Counted from the first letter of the stretch, positions 1 to 8,014 are shown. The stretch is DNA of 16,229 nucleotides from Bacteriovoracaceae bacterium UBA2394 (GCA_002343335.1 DDSI01000095.1:1-16229), one strand, 5' to 3'. Notes: generated by a model from the sequence alone, not told the origin. Program-made: numbers and translations.

Positions 1-182
1 CGTTTGGCATAATAACCATTCCATGGAGCAAGTCTGATGCCGGCCAGAAATGGGTTATATCCCGCAGTTAGGCTGCCGCTATGCAAAAGATTCAGGCAGC
101 CCTGACATCACTGCAGGCCGGGGTTAGGATGGAAGAACGCTCTGAAAATCGGTATACATGGGCACTTGAGGCTTAAAAAGGC
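1..182. other. Left-edge intergenic region, no confident gene
   Basis: This stretch precedes the TonB-like gene. Several short frames are open. One plus-strand frame runs in from the edge and stops with TAG at 69-71, and could be the last 22 codons of an upstream gene, but nothing in its residues is recognisable. A 7-bp stem (71-77 with 95-101, loop 17) is present but has no T-run after it, so I do not call a terminator. A TATACA box at 153-158 is a possible -10 for the next gene but lacks a convincing -35. Treat the whole region as unassigned. Confidence 0.4.
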
Positions 183-1106
183 ATGGATTTTTCGTTTTCT
201 CCGAACAACGCCAATCTGGAATCCGCTGCGGCGGTGACATGGAATCGACCGTCGATTTCTAAGAAAATCTATGAAATCTCGTTGGCGTTTTTAGCGGCTG
301 CTATCGTCATTTCCATTTTGTTTCATGTGGGCGTGGTTTTAGTTCTTTCCAAAATGCCCGCCTTTGTAAAACCAGTTGATCTTGCACGTGCCGACCTGGA
401 AGTGGAGCTTCCTCTTCTCAACAATGATTTCAAAGATGCGGTAGAAACTCTTCAAGAGACTGCGAAGGAGCGACCTAAGGACGCAAAATTTATTAGCTCG
501 CGAAATCTATCTGCGGAAGAGGACGTGTCTCCCGACAGCGCGCCCACCCCTTTGCCGCAAGTGGGCGGAGGTGCGAAAACAAAACCCAAGGAAAAGTCTC
601 AACAGATCGCAGAGCCCTCGAAGACCCTTTTCAGTTTGAGTCAGAAAGATTTGGAGAAAGATGGAACCCTTGAAAAGCCCACCGCCCAGGCTCTTCAACC
701 GGGCATGATGTCCCCGGGACTGTACGAAAAATTAAAAAAGGGCCACGAGTTGAAACTCGCCGCCCAAGAAAGCGACTTCGCTCAGTACATCTATCGCATG
801 AAGCAAAAACTTTATGACCGGTGGTCTCCGCGAAAATTGGTGAAGACCGCGTGGTATCAGTTCGATGAAGTGCGCGTGGATATTCTGCTCACGCTCAATA
901 AGCATGGTGAAATCGCGGATTTGACAATCGTGAATCCTTCACGCTTTTCAGAATATGATCAAGAAGCCGTGCGAGCCATGCGAGATTCCGGACCTTTTCC
1001 AAATCCTCCCAAGTCTCTCATGAAAGACGACGGACAGATTTACATCCCGTGGTCCTTCAACCTTTACATGAAAAATTGGGGCGTAGCCTCCCGCGGAATT
1101 GAGTGA
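183..1106 (+). CDS. TonB-like energy transducer / TonB C-terminal-domain protein
   Basis: A 307-residue inner-membrane-anchored periplasmic protein of the TonB type. It has a short cytoplasmic N-terminus, one membrane segment at about residues 33-56, a charged and proline-containing linker at about 60-200, and a C-terminal domain at about 205-300. That domain carries features of the TonB_C fold: a YDRWSP-like start, strands around VDILLTLNKHGEI, the helix YDQEAVRAMRDSGPFPNPP, and a final IPWSFNLYM strand. In known systems such proteins pass proton-motive energy from ExbB/ExbD to outer-membrane receptors or work in gliding and Tol-like systems. No exbB/exbD is visible here, so the partner is unknown. 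The start has only a purine run (AAAAAGG) almost touching the ATG, a weak ribosome site. The stop lies inside a strong hairpin. The family assignment is good; the specific role is not known. Confidence 0.75.
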   Translation: MDFSFSPNNANLESAAAVTWNRPSISKKIYEISLAFLAAAIVISILFHVGVVLVLSKMPAFVKPVDLARADLEVELPLLNNDFKDAVETLQETAKERPKDAKFISSRNLSAEEDVSPDSAPTPLPQVGGGAKTKPKEKSQQIAEPSKTLFSLSQKDLEKDGTLEKPTAQALQPGMMSPGLYEKLKKGHELKLAAQESDFAQYIYRMKQKLYDRWSPRKLVKTAWYQFDEVRVDILLTLNKHGEIADLTIVNPSRFSEYDQEAVRAMRDSGPFPNPPKSLMKDDGQIYIPWSFNLYMKNWGVASRGIE

Positions 1107-1114
1107 GGCTACGC
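1081..1114. terminator. 10-bp hairpin spanning the stop of the TonB-like gene, possibly bidirectional
   Basis: A perfect inverted repeat pairs 1081-1090 with 1105-1114, with a 14-nt loop that contains the start of the TGA stop region. Downstream on the plus strand is only GAATTTGATT, a weak T-run. On the minus strand the same stem is followed by CCCAATTTTT, which makes a better terminator for the convergent OmpA-family gene. It probably separates two converging transcripts. Call based on sequence only. Confidence 0.5.
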
Positions 1115-1124
1115 GAATTTGATT

Positions 1125-1145
1125 CGATCTCTTTTATTGAGATCG
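1125..1145. terminator. 7-bp hairpin overlapping the stop of the OmpA-family gene
   Basis: CGATCTC at 1125-1131 pairs with GAGATCG at 1139-1145 around a T-rich 7-nt loop that includes the minus-strand TAA. On the plus strand it lies just after the larger hairpin at 1081-1114. It may act with that hairpin as a double stem between the converging genes. It has no clear T-tract of its own, so this is a modest call. Confidence 0.35.
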
Positions 1146-2282
1146 GCTTTGGAATTTCAGCTCTCGAATCTTATTTTGAAGTCCTTCAGGATCCTTCACA
1201 TCCTTGAAAGCTAACTCCACACGCCGATTTTTAGCGAAGGACTGCTCGTCGGCCGCATCGGTAACGGGTTTTGAAAAACCGAAACCCTCCGATTCGATCT
1301 TTTCAGCAGGTACGCCTGCTTGTGTGAGAGCCTGCTGAACGCTCTGGGCTCGATCTTTCGAGAGCTTCAAATTGTAAGCTTCTGACCCGCGATTATCAGT
1401 ATGACCCTCGACGACGAGAGATCCCCACATTTCAGGATTTGCGGCAAGGAATGCCCCAAGCTGATCCACAAAAGCTTTCGATGCCTTACTCAGCTTTGCA
1501 GAAGCATAGTCGAAGTAAACCAATTCATTCTCGAGTTCGATTCGAAATACGGGTTTTTCCGGTTCAGGAGCCAAAGTGGGCTCCTGTTCCAATACAGGCG
1601 CCGGAGGGGGCGGAGGAGGTGGTGGTGGCGGTGGCGGTGGCTCTTCCTCATTGTTCCAAAGCGGCAATCCGATTTGCACTCCGAGTTGAGCTAAATAGAC
1701 ATGACGATCTTGGATCGTAACGTCGATCAATCCGCGACCCACGAAGCGCAGTCTCCACGCATTGTCGAAAAGCGGAAGATCGTAGACCGCTTGAAGGCCT
1801 AAAAAATTCGTCACGTTGTGCGAAGTTACGCTCGCTCCGAAGTTTGAATCTGTTCCAAAAGCGACGTTATAGAGAGCGCCCGCACTCCAACGATCGGAGA
1901 ATCGAAATCGGGCGGAGGCCTCTCCAAAGAGGGTTTTCGTCGTTACGGTTTCTTCGACGCCATTGGCCTCGCCATTCATCCAGTTGTAAAGCCAGCCCAT
2001 CCCTGCATCGATGACAAAAAGGCGGTGATAATAAGAAAGAAGGCCTTTCGCATTAAGTTGATAACCATTCTTCGTTACTTCAAAGGGCAGAATGGGATTT
2101 CCAGTGGCGTCTCGATTGGCGGGCAAGCTTGTGGATAGGCCGGCATATCCAGTATCAGCTCCCGCAAAAATCCAAAGACGATTGTGTTCGCGCTCTCCAT
2201 CTCCATCGTCGTCTGCCAAAAGCAGGCTGGGGAAGGCGATTAACATTTGAAGTCCAATCATAAGACGAAGGCATCGTTTCAT
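1134..2282 (-). CDS. OmpA-family outer membrane protein with N-terminal barrel and peptidoglycan-binding domain
   Basis: A 382-residue exported protein. Residues 1-23 form a signal peptide (basic MKR start, hydrophobic core, cleavage near LLA). Residues about 30-212 alternate aromatic and polar strands as in an eight-stranded outer-membrane barrel. Residues 215-227 are 13 consecutive prolines, followed by an acidic/proline spacer. Residues about 245-370 are an OmpA/MotB-type peptidoglycan-binding domain with the typical VEGHTDNRGS, LSKDRAQSV and NRRVEL segments. Such proteins tie the outer membrane to the cell wall. It faces the TonB-like gene convergently and the coiled-coil gene divergently (about 80 bp apart). 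No strong Shine-Dalgarno is seen before the ATG, but the signal peptide fixes the start. Domain call is secure; specific function is general envelope integrity by family inference. Confidence 0.9.
   Translation of the reverse strand: MKRCLRLMIGLQMLIAFPSLLLADDDGDGEREHNRLWIFAGADTGYAGLSTSLPANRDATGNPILPFEVTKNGYQLNAKGLLSYYHRLFVIDAGMGWLYNWMNGEANGVEETVTTKTLFGEASARFRFSDRWSAGALYNVAFGTDSNFGASVTSHNVTNFLGLQAVYDLPLFDNAWRLRFVGRGLIDVTIQDRHVYLAQLGVQIGLPLWNNEEEPPPPPPPPPPPPPAPVLEQEPTLAPEPEKPVFRIELENELVYFDYASAKLSKASKAFVDQLGAFLAANPEMWGSLVVEGHTDNRGSEAYNLKLSKDRAQSVQQALTQAGVPAEKIESEGFGFSKPVTDAADEQSFAKNRRVELAFKDVKDPEGLQNKIRELKFQSRSQ
1602..1640 (-). repeat. Trinucleotide CCN tract encoding 13 prolines
   Basis: On the coding (minus) strand thirteen CCN codons stand in a row, including CCACCGCCACCGCCACCACC. 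On the plus strand it reads as a G-rich GGN tract. It encodes the linker between barrel and peptidoglycan-binding domain of the OmpA-family protein. Codons are mixed, so it is an imperfect microsatellite. In-frame length change by slippage is plausible and would alter linker length without breaking the reading frame. Confidence 0.8.
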
Positions 2283-2364
2283 AATGACTCAAATTATGGA
2301 GATGGGCGCTTAAGAAGCCAAGAAGAGATAGGCAGAAGGCATCGTATTGAGGGAAAATGACGCC

Positions 2365-2937
2365 ATGAAAATTCTCATCTCTTCGTTCATGTTAGTCGTT
2401 TCAATGGTTAGCTTTCACGCGTTGGCTCAAGGCCCGAGTCTGGAGCCGGTGCAGGAAGCGCCTGTTCCTCAGGACACCGCGCTACCTCCTCCTGCAGCAG
2501 CGCCGGTGCCCGCAATTCCTGCGCAGATGCCGGCGACGCTGACGCCAGCGCCCGAGCAATATCAGGTGCGTCCGGAACTCCAAGGAGAACTCAATGGCTT
2601 CTTGGCGCAACAGAAAGCCCTTGAGGATGAAGTATTAAAGCATCAGACGAAGCTGATGGAGACGAATCAAAAAATCGATGCTCTCAATAAAAAGAAGAAA
2701 AGCTCGCGTGCGGACAAGGCCGCGCTTTCCGCTCTTACACAAGAGCAATTGTTTCATACTCGAGAAATTGAATTTTTGAAGAAGCGTCAGGAGCGCGTGA
2801 AGGTGGAGCTAGAATATTTAGTGAAGCGCTCTAAGTATGAGGACGAGAAACAAAAGGTCGAAGAAATTCGAAAGCGGAATGAGGAGAAGTTGAAGAACCA
2901 AACAACGGCTCCCGTTCCCGCACCACCCCAGCCCTAA
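2365..2937 (+). CDS. Secreted proline/alanine-rich coiled-coil protein of unknown function
   Basis: A 190-residue protein I do not recognise. I chose the ATG at 2365 over an in-frame TTG at 2347 because it begins directly with a signal peptide (MKILISSF..., cleavage near ALAQ at residue 22) and has GAGGGA about 10 nt upstream. After the signal come a Pro/Ala-rich segment (about 25-68), a long charged helix with heptad-like leucines and many Lys/Glu (about 70-178), and a short proline tail (TTAPVPAPPQP). This suggests a periplasmic rod or spacer, possibly binding another envelope protein. It is flanked by envelope genes, which fits, but no catalytic motif is visible. Confidence 0.75.
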   Translation: MKILISSFMLVVSMVSFHALAQGPSLEPVQEAPVPQDTALPPPAAAPVPAIPAQMPATLTPAPEQYQVRPELQGELNGFLAQQKALEDEVLKHQTKLMETNQKIDALNKKKKSSRADKAALSALTQEQLFHTREIEFLKKRQERVKVELEYLVKRSKYEDEKQKVEEIRKRNEEKLKNQTTAPVPAPPQP

Positions 2938-3068
2938 ATGAGCTCCTTAGATCAGTGAGCAAAATTTGCGCATGCGACAGGACAGCTACGCAAGCTTTGC
3001 GGGAAGCGACCGTATACGGCCTGAGACCCCCATAGACGCGTGGTACGCTCTTTGCATTTTAAAGGGGC

Positions 3069-5114
3069 ATGAAATTAAACTTCGCTCTTTTAATCTGTGT
3101 TGTGGGAGTTGCTTTAACGGGGTGCCAGTCCAAGTCCGTGGAGCGAAAGTTCAAAACCAATGGAACGGGCAGCGGTGATGGCTCCGACGGCAAGAATGCC
3201 CTGGGTCTTTCTGTAGAAATTTTAAATCCCGCAGATGGCTTTATGATGAACAGAGCCAATCAGGGCGCGTGGATTGTTTCCGGAAACTGTTCAGAAAATG
3301 GTGAATCCGTTCAAATCATTTGGAATAATACGGTACTCGGTCAGGCGGCTTGCCAGGCGGGTAATTTCTCCATTCCGCTCAACACACTTGCAGTGACTGA
3401 GGGCGCGATGACGATTCAGGCGAAGCACAGCTCCGCAGATGGCCGTTCCGCGACCGACGATGTTCAAGGAATGAAAGATACTTTGCCTCCCGTTGTGGTG
3501 ATTGATTCCTCAACTTGGGGTCCTTCACCCACTCGATTTGCAACTCTTCGAAATGCCGCATTCGGTGGAGCCGATGTGAAGATGGTGAAGTCCTACTGGA
3601 TTCACGGCAACTCCTGCTTGAACGCCGATTTTTCTACGTTGAATGAATTTCAAGTAAACAACTTGATGGGCTTCACCCTTCAAGAGGGTGACAATATCAT
3701 CTGCGCGATTGGTCGCGATGATGCTGGCAACTGGCAAGATGTTCCCACCGCAAGCCCTGTCATTCGATTGGATACCATCGCTCCGGTTGTCACGATTGCG
3801 ACACCTGTCGGCGGCACCAAAATCAATTCGCAAACTTCTTCAAGCGTCACGGTTTCTGGAACTTGTACGGAAAATGGACGCCCTGTGAGCGTATCCGCTT
3901 CCGGCCAAACCGGTTCTGCTCAAGGAACCGCGACCTGTACAAACAACACTTACACATTGCCGATGAATTTTACTCCCCTCAGCGATGGCACGATCGTGAT
4001 CAAAGCTTTGCAAACCGATGAAGCTGGCAACGAAGGCTCTGTCACCTCCAACGTGATTAAAGATGCCACTGGCCCGAGCATCACGATTGCGACACCTGGA
4101 AATAATTTTGTGATTGGCGCCGCCAACGAAACCTCCTTCCCTGTTTCCGGAGCCTGCTCTGAAAATGGACAACCTGTTGTCGTGAAAATGCAAGGTTCGA
4201 GCACGGTGACGAAGTCCACGACTTGTAATTCTGGCTCCTATTCAACAACTTTGAATCTCGCCAATCTAAATCCCGGCAATGTGACATTGAGCGCCACGCA
4301 TAGCGATGTCGCCGGGAACTCGGCTACAGTCACCAAGTCAGGCGCAAAATCTCAACCGGTTTGCAACCCGTTTGGTGGGGATGAGCCGCTCCCCAGCGAC
4401 AATGGGTTGGTAGCTTATATGGCTTACTTGAATGGATCGATTCCGAACCCGCTTACGTTGGGAGCCTTCTGGTTGGATGATGTGACGGCTGCCAATGCTC
4501 CTGAAATCGTGCGACCTCGAAATGACGGTCGAGTGGATATCTTCACTTCCAAACTCGATTGGCCGAATCAGAAATTTGATCGAGGTTTCACTCCTGTCAA
4601 TGGTGGAGCTCCGATCGTGATTCCAGGAACCTCGACGGTTCTAACAGAAAACTTCTCAATGCATTTCCGAACCCGTCTGATTTTAGCAAACAAGCCCGCT
4701 GGAAATTACTACCTCGCGGCAATCGCCGATGATGGAGTAGTGGTGAAGGCAAAAATTAACGGACAGTGGAAGATCATTAATATGTCCAACACCGTTCATG
4801 CTGAAACAATGATTTGCCCGGATAAAAATTCTTACATCAACCTCCAGGCGAGCTCGGACATCCCCTTGCAAGTGACCTACTTTCAAGGACCGCGAATGCA
4901 CATTGCCCTTCAATTGGTTTGGAAGAAATTGTCCTCGACTTCAAACCTAACGAATCCTGTGGATGCGCTTTGTGGACAAGGCAGTTTCTATAACTCTGAT
5001 ACTGTTCCTTCGACGCCCTTAGCGAACTGGAACACTCTGAAATCTCGAGGATGGGAAGTCGTTCCTGCGGCGAACTTCAAGCTTCCGCAAGATATTATCG
5101 ATCGTTGTCCGTGA
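3069..5114 (+). CDS. Large lipoprotein with four Ig-like repeats and a PA14-like C-terminal region
   Basis: A 681-residue predicted lipoprotein. The first 19 residues form a lipoprotein signal with an LTGC lipobox, so Cys19 should be lipidated. Ig-like modules follow at about 48-136, 141-236, 239-332 and 336-428. Each carries one Cys pair (74/95, 183/212, 266/290, 363/386), probably one disulfide per module, and modules are joined by D-T/A-x-x-P linkers. Residues about 446-620 look PA14-like: a GLVAYMAY opening, a strand before AGNYYLAAIADDGV, a YFQGP strand and a closing LQLVW. PA14 domains often bind glycans. The C-terminal tail contains another Cys pair. Outer-membrane surface display or adhesion is inference. 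The start has AAAGGGG abutting the ATG, but the lipobox fixes it. It converges on gcvPB with a 10-bp gap. Confidence 0.8.
   Translation: MKLNFALLICVVGVALTGCQSKSVERKFKTNGTGSGDGSDGKNALGLSVEILNPADGFMMNRANQGAWIVSGNCSENGESVQIIWNNTVLGQAACQAGNFSIPLNTLAVTEGAMTIQAKHSSADGRSATDDVQGMKDTLPPVVVIDSSTWGPSPTRFATLRNAAFGGADVKMVKSYWIHGNSCLNADFSTLNEFQVNNLMGFTLQEGDNIICAIGRDDAGNWQDVPTASPVIRLDTIAPVVTIATPVGGTKINSQTSSSVTVSGTCTENGRPVSVSASGQTGSAQGTATCTNNTYTLPMNFTPLSDGTIVIKALQTDEAGNEGSVTSNVIKDATGPSITIATPGNNFVIGAANETSFPVSGACSENGQPVVVKMQGSSTVTKSTTCNSGSYSTTLNLANLNPGNVTLSATHSDVAGNSATVTKSGAKSQPVCNPFGGDEPLPSDNGLVAYMAYLNGSIPNPLTLGAFWLDDVTAANAPEIVRPRNDGRVDIFTSKLDWPNQKFDRGFTPVNGGAPIVIPGTSTVLTENFSMHFRTRLILANKPAGNYYLAAIADDGVVVKAKINGQWKIINMSNTVHAETMICPDKNSYINLQASSDIPLQVTYFQGPRMHIALQLVWKKLSSTSNLTNPVDALCGQGSFYNSDTVPSTPLANWNTLKSRGWEVVPAANFKLPQDIIDRCP
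3790..3807 (+). repeat. 18-nt direct repeat, copy 1, in Ig-like module 3
   Basis: The 18-mer TCACGATTGCGACACCTG occurs here and again at 4081-4098, exactly 291 bases (97 codons) apart and in the same reading frame. It encodes the VTIATP / ITIATP start of two successive Ig-like modules of the lipoprotein. The distance equals one module, so it marks either tandem duplication or recent homogenisation of the modules. Confidence 0.85.
4081..4098 (+). repeat. 18-nt direct repeat, copy 2, in Ig-like module 4
   Basis: Second identical copy of the 18-mer described at 3790-3807. It opens the fourth Ig-like module. The identity stops soon after it, so the duplication is old overall, with this stretch kept or refreshed. 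Confidence 0.85.
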
Positions 5115-5124
5115 TCCGAGTTTT

Positions 5125-6654
5125 TTAGCCCCAGCGAAGTTTAGGCTGTTTCTGAGCGCGTAGTTCATCTACGCGCTCTCTATTTACACGCGTCGGCGCA
5201 TTCAGAACGACCTCCGGAGTTTGTTTGCACTCCTCCGCGATCGCAATCATCGAGTCACAAAAAAGATCGAGCGTTTCCTTGGTTTCGCTTTCCGTGGGTT
5301 CGATCATCATCGCCCCGTGGATAATGAGCGGGAAGTAAACGGTCATCGGGTGATAGCCGTAGTCCATCAGGCGTTTTGCAATGTTTAGAGTTTTGATTCC
5401 CCCCGCTTGCTGCCACTCATCAGACAAAACAACTTCATGCATGCACACATCATTGTAGGGAATGTGATAATGTTTCTTCAGGCGCTCGCGAATGTAGTTG
5501 GCGTTTAACACGGCGGCCGTCGACATTCTTTTTAAGTAAGTATCCGTTCCGTCCCTCTCTCGACCGAGCGAGAGCATGTAGGTGAGCGCGCGAATATGAA
5601 TGGAAAAGTTTCCAAGATAACCTGTCACGCGCCCGATGGACTGAGCTTCCTCGCGAACGACCACATAACGCTCGCCCCGCTTTTCAACGCGGGGAACGGG
5701 CAGATAGGGGATGAGATCTTCGCGCACGCCCACGGGGCCCGCTCCGGGACCGCCACCGCCATGAGGCGTTGAAAAAGTTTTGTGCAAATTGATGTGCATG
5801 ATATCGACGCCGAGATCGGAGGGTTTGACGATTCCCACGATGGCGTTGAAATTCGCGCCATCCATATAGAAAATTCCGTCCACGGAATGAATCAACTTAG
5901 CAATCTCCACGATATTTTGTTCGAAGAGGCCGCAAGTGTTGGGATTGGTCATCATTATTCCGGCAACTTCGGAATCTATAACTTTCTTTACCTCTTCCAC
6001 TTCGACGTAGCCTTTGGGCCCAGTTTTCACGGGCACAATTTCATAACCGATCATGGTGCAAGTTGCCGGATTGGTGCCGTGAGCAGAGTCGGGTACGATC
6101 ACCTTCGTCTTTTTATTTCCCTTCGCAGCGTGATACGCATGCATGATTTTGATGCCGACATATTCGCCGTGGGCGCCGGCATTGGGCTGAAGGGTGAATC
6201 CCGGAAGGCCCGTCACGGAAGAAAGGAGCTTTTGAAGTTCGACTTGAATGGAAAACGCCGGCTGTAAGAAGCGCTCCGGCCAAAGAGGATGCAGTGAGCT
6301 CAGCTCTGAAATTTTCGCAATCTCTTCATTAATTTTTGGATTGTATTTCATCGTGCAGGAGCCGAGCGGATAAAATCCGGTGTCGATACTGTAATTCTTT
6401 TGAGAAAGACGCACGAAATGTCGCACCACTTCATTTTCGGAAACCTCAGGAAATCCCACGATGGCTTCGCGCGCGAGTTCCGAGCCGAATGCCTGCTCAA
6501 AAGTCACCCTCGGAGTTTTAAGCGGGGGCAAAGAATAGCCCACGCGACCCGGTTGAGATTTTTCAAACAGGAGGGGCTCTTCAGGCGAGAGAAGCGGACC
6601 CGCAATTCGGTCCACGAGAGGAGTCATCGTAGTTGCGGCGGATGTTTCCTTCAT
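5125..6654 (-). CDS. gcvPB: Glycine dehydrogenase (decarboxylating) subunit 2, P-protein beta
   Basis: PLP-bearing half of the split glycine cleavage P-protein. With GcvPA it decarboxylates glycine and transfers the aminomethyl group to lipoyl-GcvH. Family landmarks are clear: FEKSQPGRVGYSLP near the N-terminus, YSIDTGFYPLGSCTMKYNP, NAGAHGEYVG, DSAHGTNPA, MTNPNTCGLFE, and the HINLHKTFSTPHGGGGPGAGP loop, whose Lys (292 in this numbering) is the expected Schiff-base lysine. I chose the ATG at 6654 (509 residues), which makes a 4-bp ATGA overlap with gcvPA. An in-frame ATG at 6741 (538 residues) has a better ribosome site (GAGGAAAG) but would overlap gcvPA by 91 bp and adds a tail not usual for the family. 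It is the last gene of gcvT-H-PA-PB. Confidence 0.95.
   Translation of the reverse strand: MKETSAATTMTPLVDRIAGPLLSPEEPLLFEKSQPGRVGYSLPPLKTPRVTFEQAFGSELAREAIVGFPEVSENEVVRHFVRLSQKNYSIDTGFYPLGSCTMKYNPKINEEIAKISELSSLHPLWPERFLQPAFSIQVELQKLLSSVTGLPGFTLQPNAGAHGEYVGIKIMHAYHAAKGNKKTKVIVPDSAHGTNPATCTMIGYEIVPVKTGPKGYVEVEEVKKVIDSEVAGIMMTNPNTCGLFEQNIVEIAKLIHSVDGIFYMDGANFNAIVGIVKPSDLGVDIMHINLHKTFSTPHGGGGPGAGPVGVREDLIPYLPVPRVEKRGERYVVVREEAQSIGRVTGYLGNFSIHIRALTYMLSLGRERDGTDTYLKRMSTAAVLNANYIRERLKKHYHIPYNDVCMHEVVLSDEWQQAGGIKTLNIAKRLMDYGYHPMTVYFPLIIHGAMMIEPTESETKETLDLFCDSMIAIAEECKQTPEVVLNAPTRVNRERVDELRAQKQPKLRWG
5154..5178 (+). terminator. Hairpin terminator candidate for the lipoprotein transcript, inside the gcvPB 3' end
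   Basis: GAGCGCGTAG at 5154-5163 pairs perfectly with CTACGCGCTC at 5169-5178 around a 5-nt loop, followed on the plus strand by TCTATTT. The plus-strand lipoprotein gene ends at 5114, only 40 nt upstream. On the minus strand there is no T-run after the stem, so it would act one way. It lies within the C-terminal codons of convergent gcvPB. The stem is plain; the function is inferred. Confidence 0.45.
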
Positions 6655-7994
6655 GAGTTCTTGGCCAGAAATCTTACGAGTTTCTGAATGACCTCGATCG
6701 AGTGAAGTTCGCTCACGTGTATCAATAGTTTGTGTTTCCATTCTTTCCTCAATGCTCCTAAGTCAACGCCACAGACCCATCCTTCATCGCCCGCTTTTTC
6801 AACGAGAGAATGGGCAGTGACGCCCGTCGGAAGCTCGACGACAAATTCATTAAAAGTCGGACTTTTCGAGATTGTCAGCTTTGGAGCCGCATTTCGAATT
6901 TCAGATTTTGCAAATTCCGAATTACTTAAATTTTGTTCAGCAAGCTCTCGAATTCCATTTGCGCCCAACGTGGCGAGGTGAATGAGGCCAGCCAACATAT
7001 TCAAATTTTGATTCGTACAAATATTTGAAGTCGCTTTATCGCGACGAATGAATTGTTCCCGCGTCGCGAAAGTGAGCGTGTAGGAGCGACGACCTTTTTG
7101 ATCCACCGTTTCACCGACTAATCGGCCCGGGAGTTGTCTCAAATATTCATTTCGAGTCGCAAAAAATCCGTAAGAGGATCCGCCCAAATAGGGAGCATTT
7201 CCAAAGCTCTGTCCCTCTGCGGTCACAATGTGAGCGCCGAAGTGACCGGGTCCGCGTATTGCTGCGAAGCTGAGAGGCTCCGTGGTCGAAGTGACCCAAA
7301 TCGCTTTGGATTGCTTTACCGCCCTGCCGATCGTCACATAGTCTTCGACGCATCCAAAGATATTTGGACTTTGTGTGACGAGGACATCCGCCGTCTCCAA
7401 GTCTTTTTTGAGCGCCACGAGATCTAAACGATCGCCTTCCAGGGAAAGAAATGAAATCCGATCGGCAAACTCCACGAGATAAGTCTTCAGCACCTCCAAA
7501 TAGTGAGGATGAATGGACGAAGCGATTAAAATTTTTCCTTCGGTTTTCTTTTGTATGCGAAGGGCCATCAAAACGCCTTCCGCTAATGAAGTTGCCCCGT
7601 CATACAAAGAGGCATTTGAGAGTTCGCACTCCGTTAATTGGCACGCGAGAGTTTGGAATTCATAAATGGCCTGCAAAAGTCCCTGAGAAATTTCTGGCTG
7701 ATAAGGAGTGTAGGCTGTTGCAAATTCCGATCGACCCTGCACGAAGGGAACAATGGAGGGAATGTCATGCGCATAGATTCCACATCCCGCAAAGCTCGCG
7801 CTCGGAGCCGTAGAGGTGTGCGCTATCGCGCGAAAAGTTTGTCGGATCTCGATTTCCGATTGCGCGGGGGGATAATCTAATTCCTTCACCCGCAAGTTTT
7901 TAGGTATGTAAGAAAAGACGTCATCAGACGACGAAAGTCCGAGGGTTTTGAGAAGCTCTTGCTGATCTCTCAACCCCTGAGGAATGTATTTCAT
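6651..7994 (-). CDS. gcvPA: Glycine dehydrogenase (decarboxylating) subunit 1, P-protein alpha
   Basis: The partner half of the split P-protein, 447 residues, a normal length for the family. The frame is open further upstream, but the ATG at 7994 begins MKYIPQGLRDQQELL, the typical GcvPA start, 20 bp after gcvH. Landmarks are RSEFATAYTPYQPEISQG, SNASLYDGATSLAEG, EGQSFGNAPYLGGSSYGFFA, PGRLVGETVDQKGRRSYTL and RRDKATSNICTNQ. It forms a heterotetramer with GcvPB and lacks the PLP lysine itself, as usual. The ribosome site is weak (GAAAG), so it is probably translated by coupling to gcvH. Its TGA stop overlaps the gcvPB ATG. Confidence 0.95.
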   Translation of the reverse strand: MKYIPQGLRDQQELLKTLGLSSSDDVFSYIPKNLRVKELDYPPAQSEIEIRQTFRAIAHTSTAPSASFAGCGIYAHDIPSIVPFVQGRSEFATAYTPYQPEISQGLLQAIYEFQTLACQLTECELSNASLYDGATSLAEGVLMALRIQKKTEGKILIASSIHPHYLEVLKTYLVEFADRISFLSLEGDRLDLVALKKDLETADVLVTQSPNIFGCVEDYVTIGRAVKQSKAIWVTSTTEPLSFAAIRGPGHFGAHIVTAEGQSFGNAPYLGGSSYGFFATRNEYLRQLPGRLVGETVDQKGRRSYTLTFATREQFIRRDKATSNICTNQNLNMLAGLIHLATLGANGIRELAEQNLSNSEFAKSEIRNAAPKLTISKSPTFNEFVVELPTGVTAHSLVEKAGDEGWVCGVDLGALRKEWKHKLLIHVSELHSIEVIQKLVRFLAKNS

Positions 7995-8014
7995 GTTTTG
8001 CTTTCGAATGGTGG

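Noticed and set aside
71..101. Inverted repeat as terminator of an upstream gene
   Set aside because: Loop of 17 nt, only a 7-bp stem and no T-run.
3525..4287. Several minus-strand frames opposite the lipoprotein
   Set aside because: They are shadows of the repeated Ig modules, rich in Arg/Ser, with no start sites.
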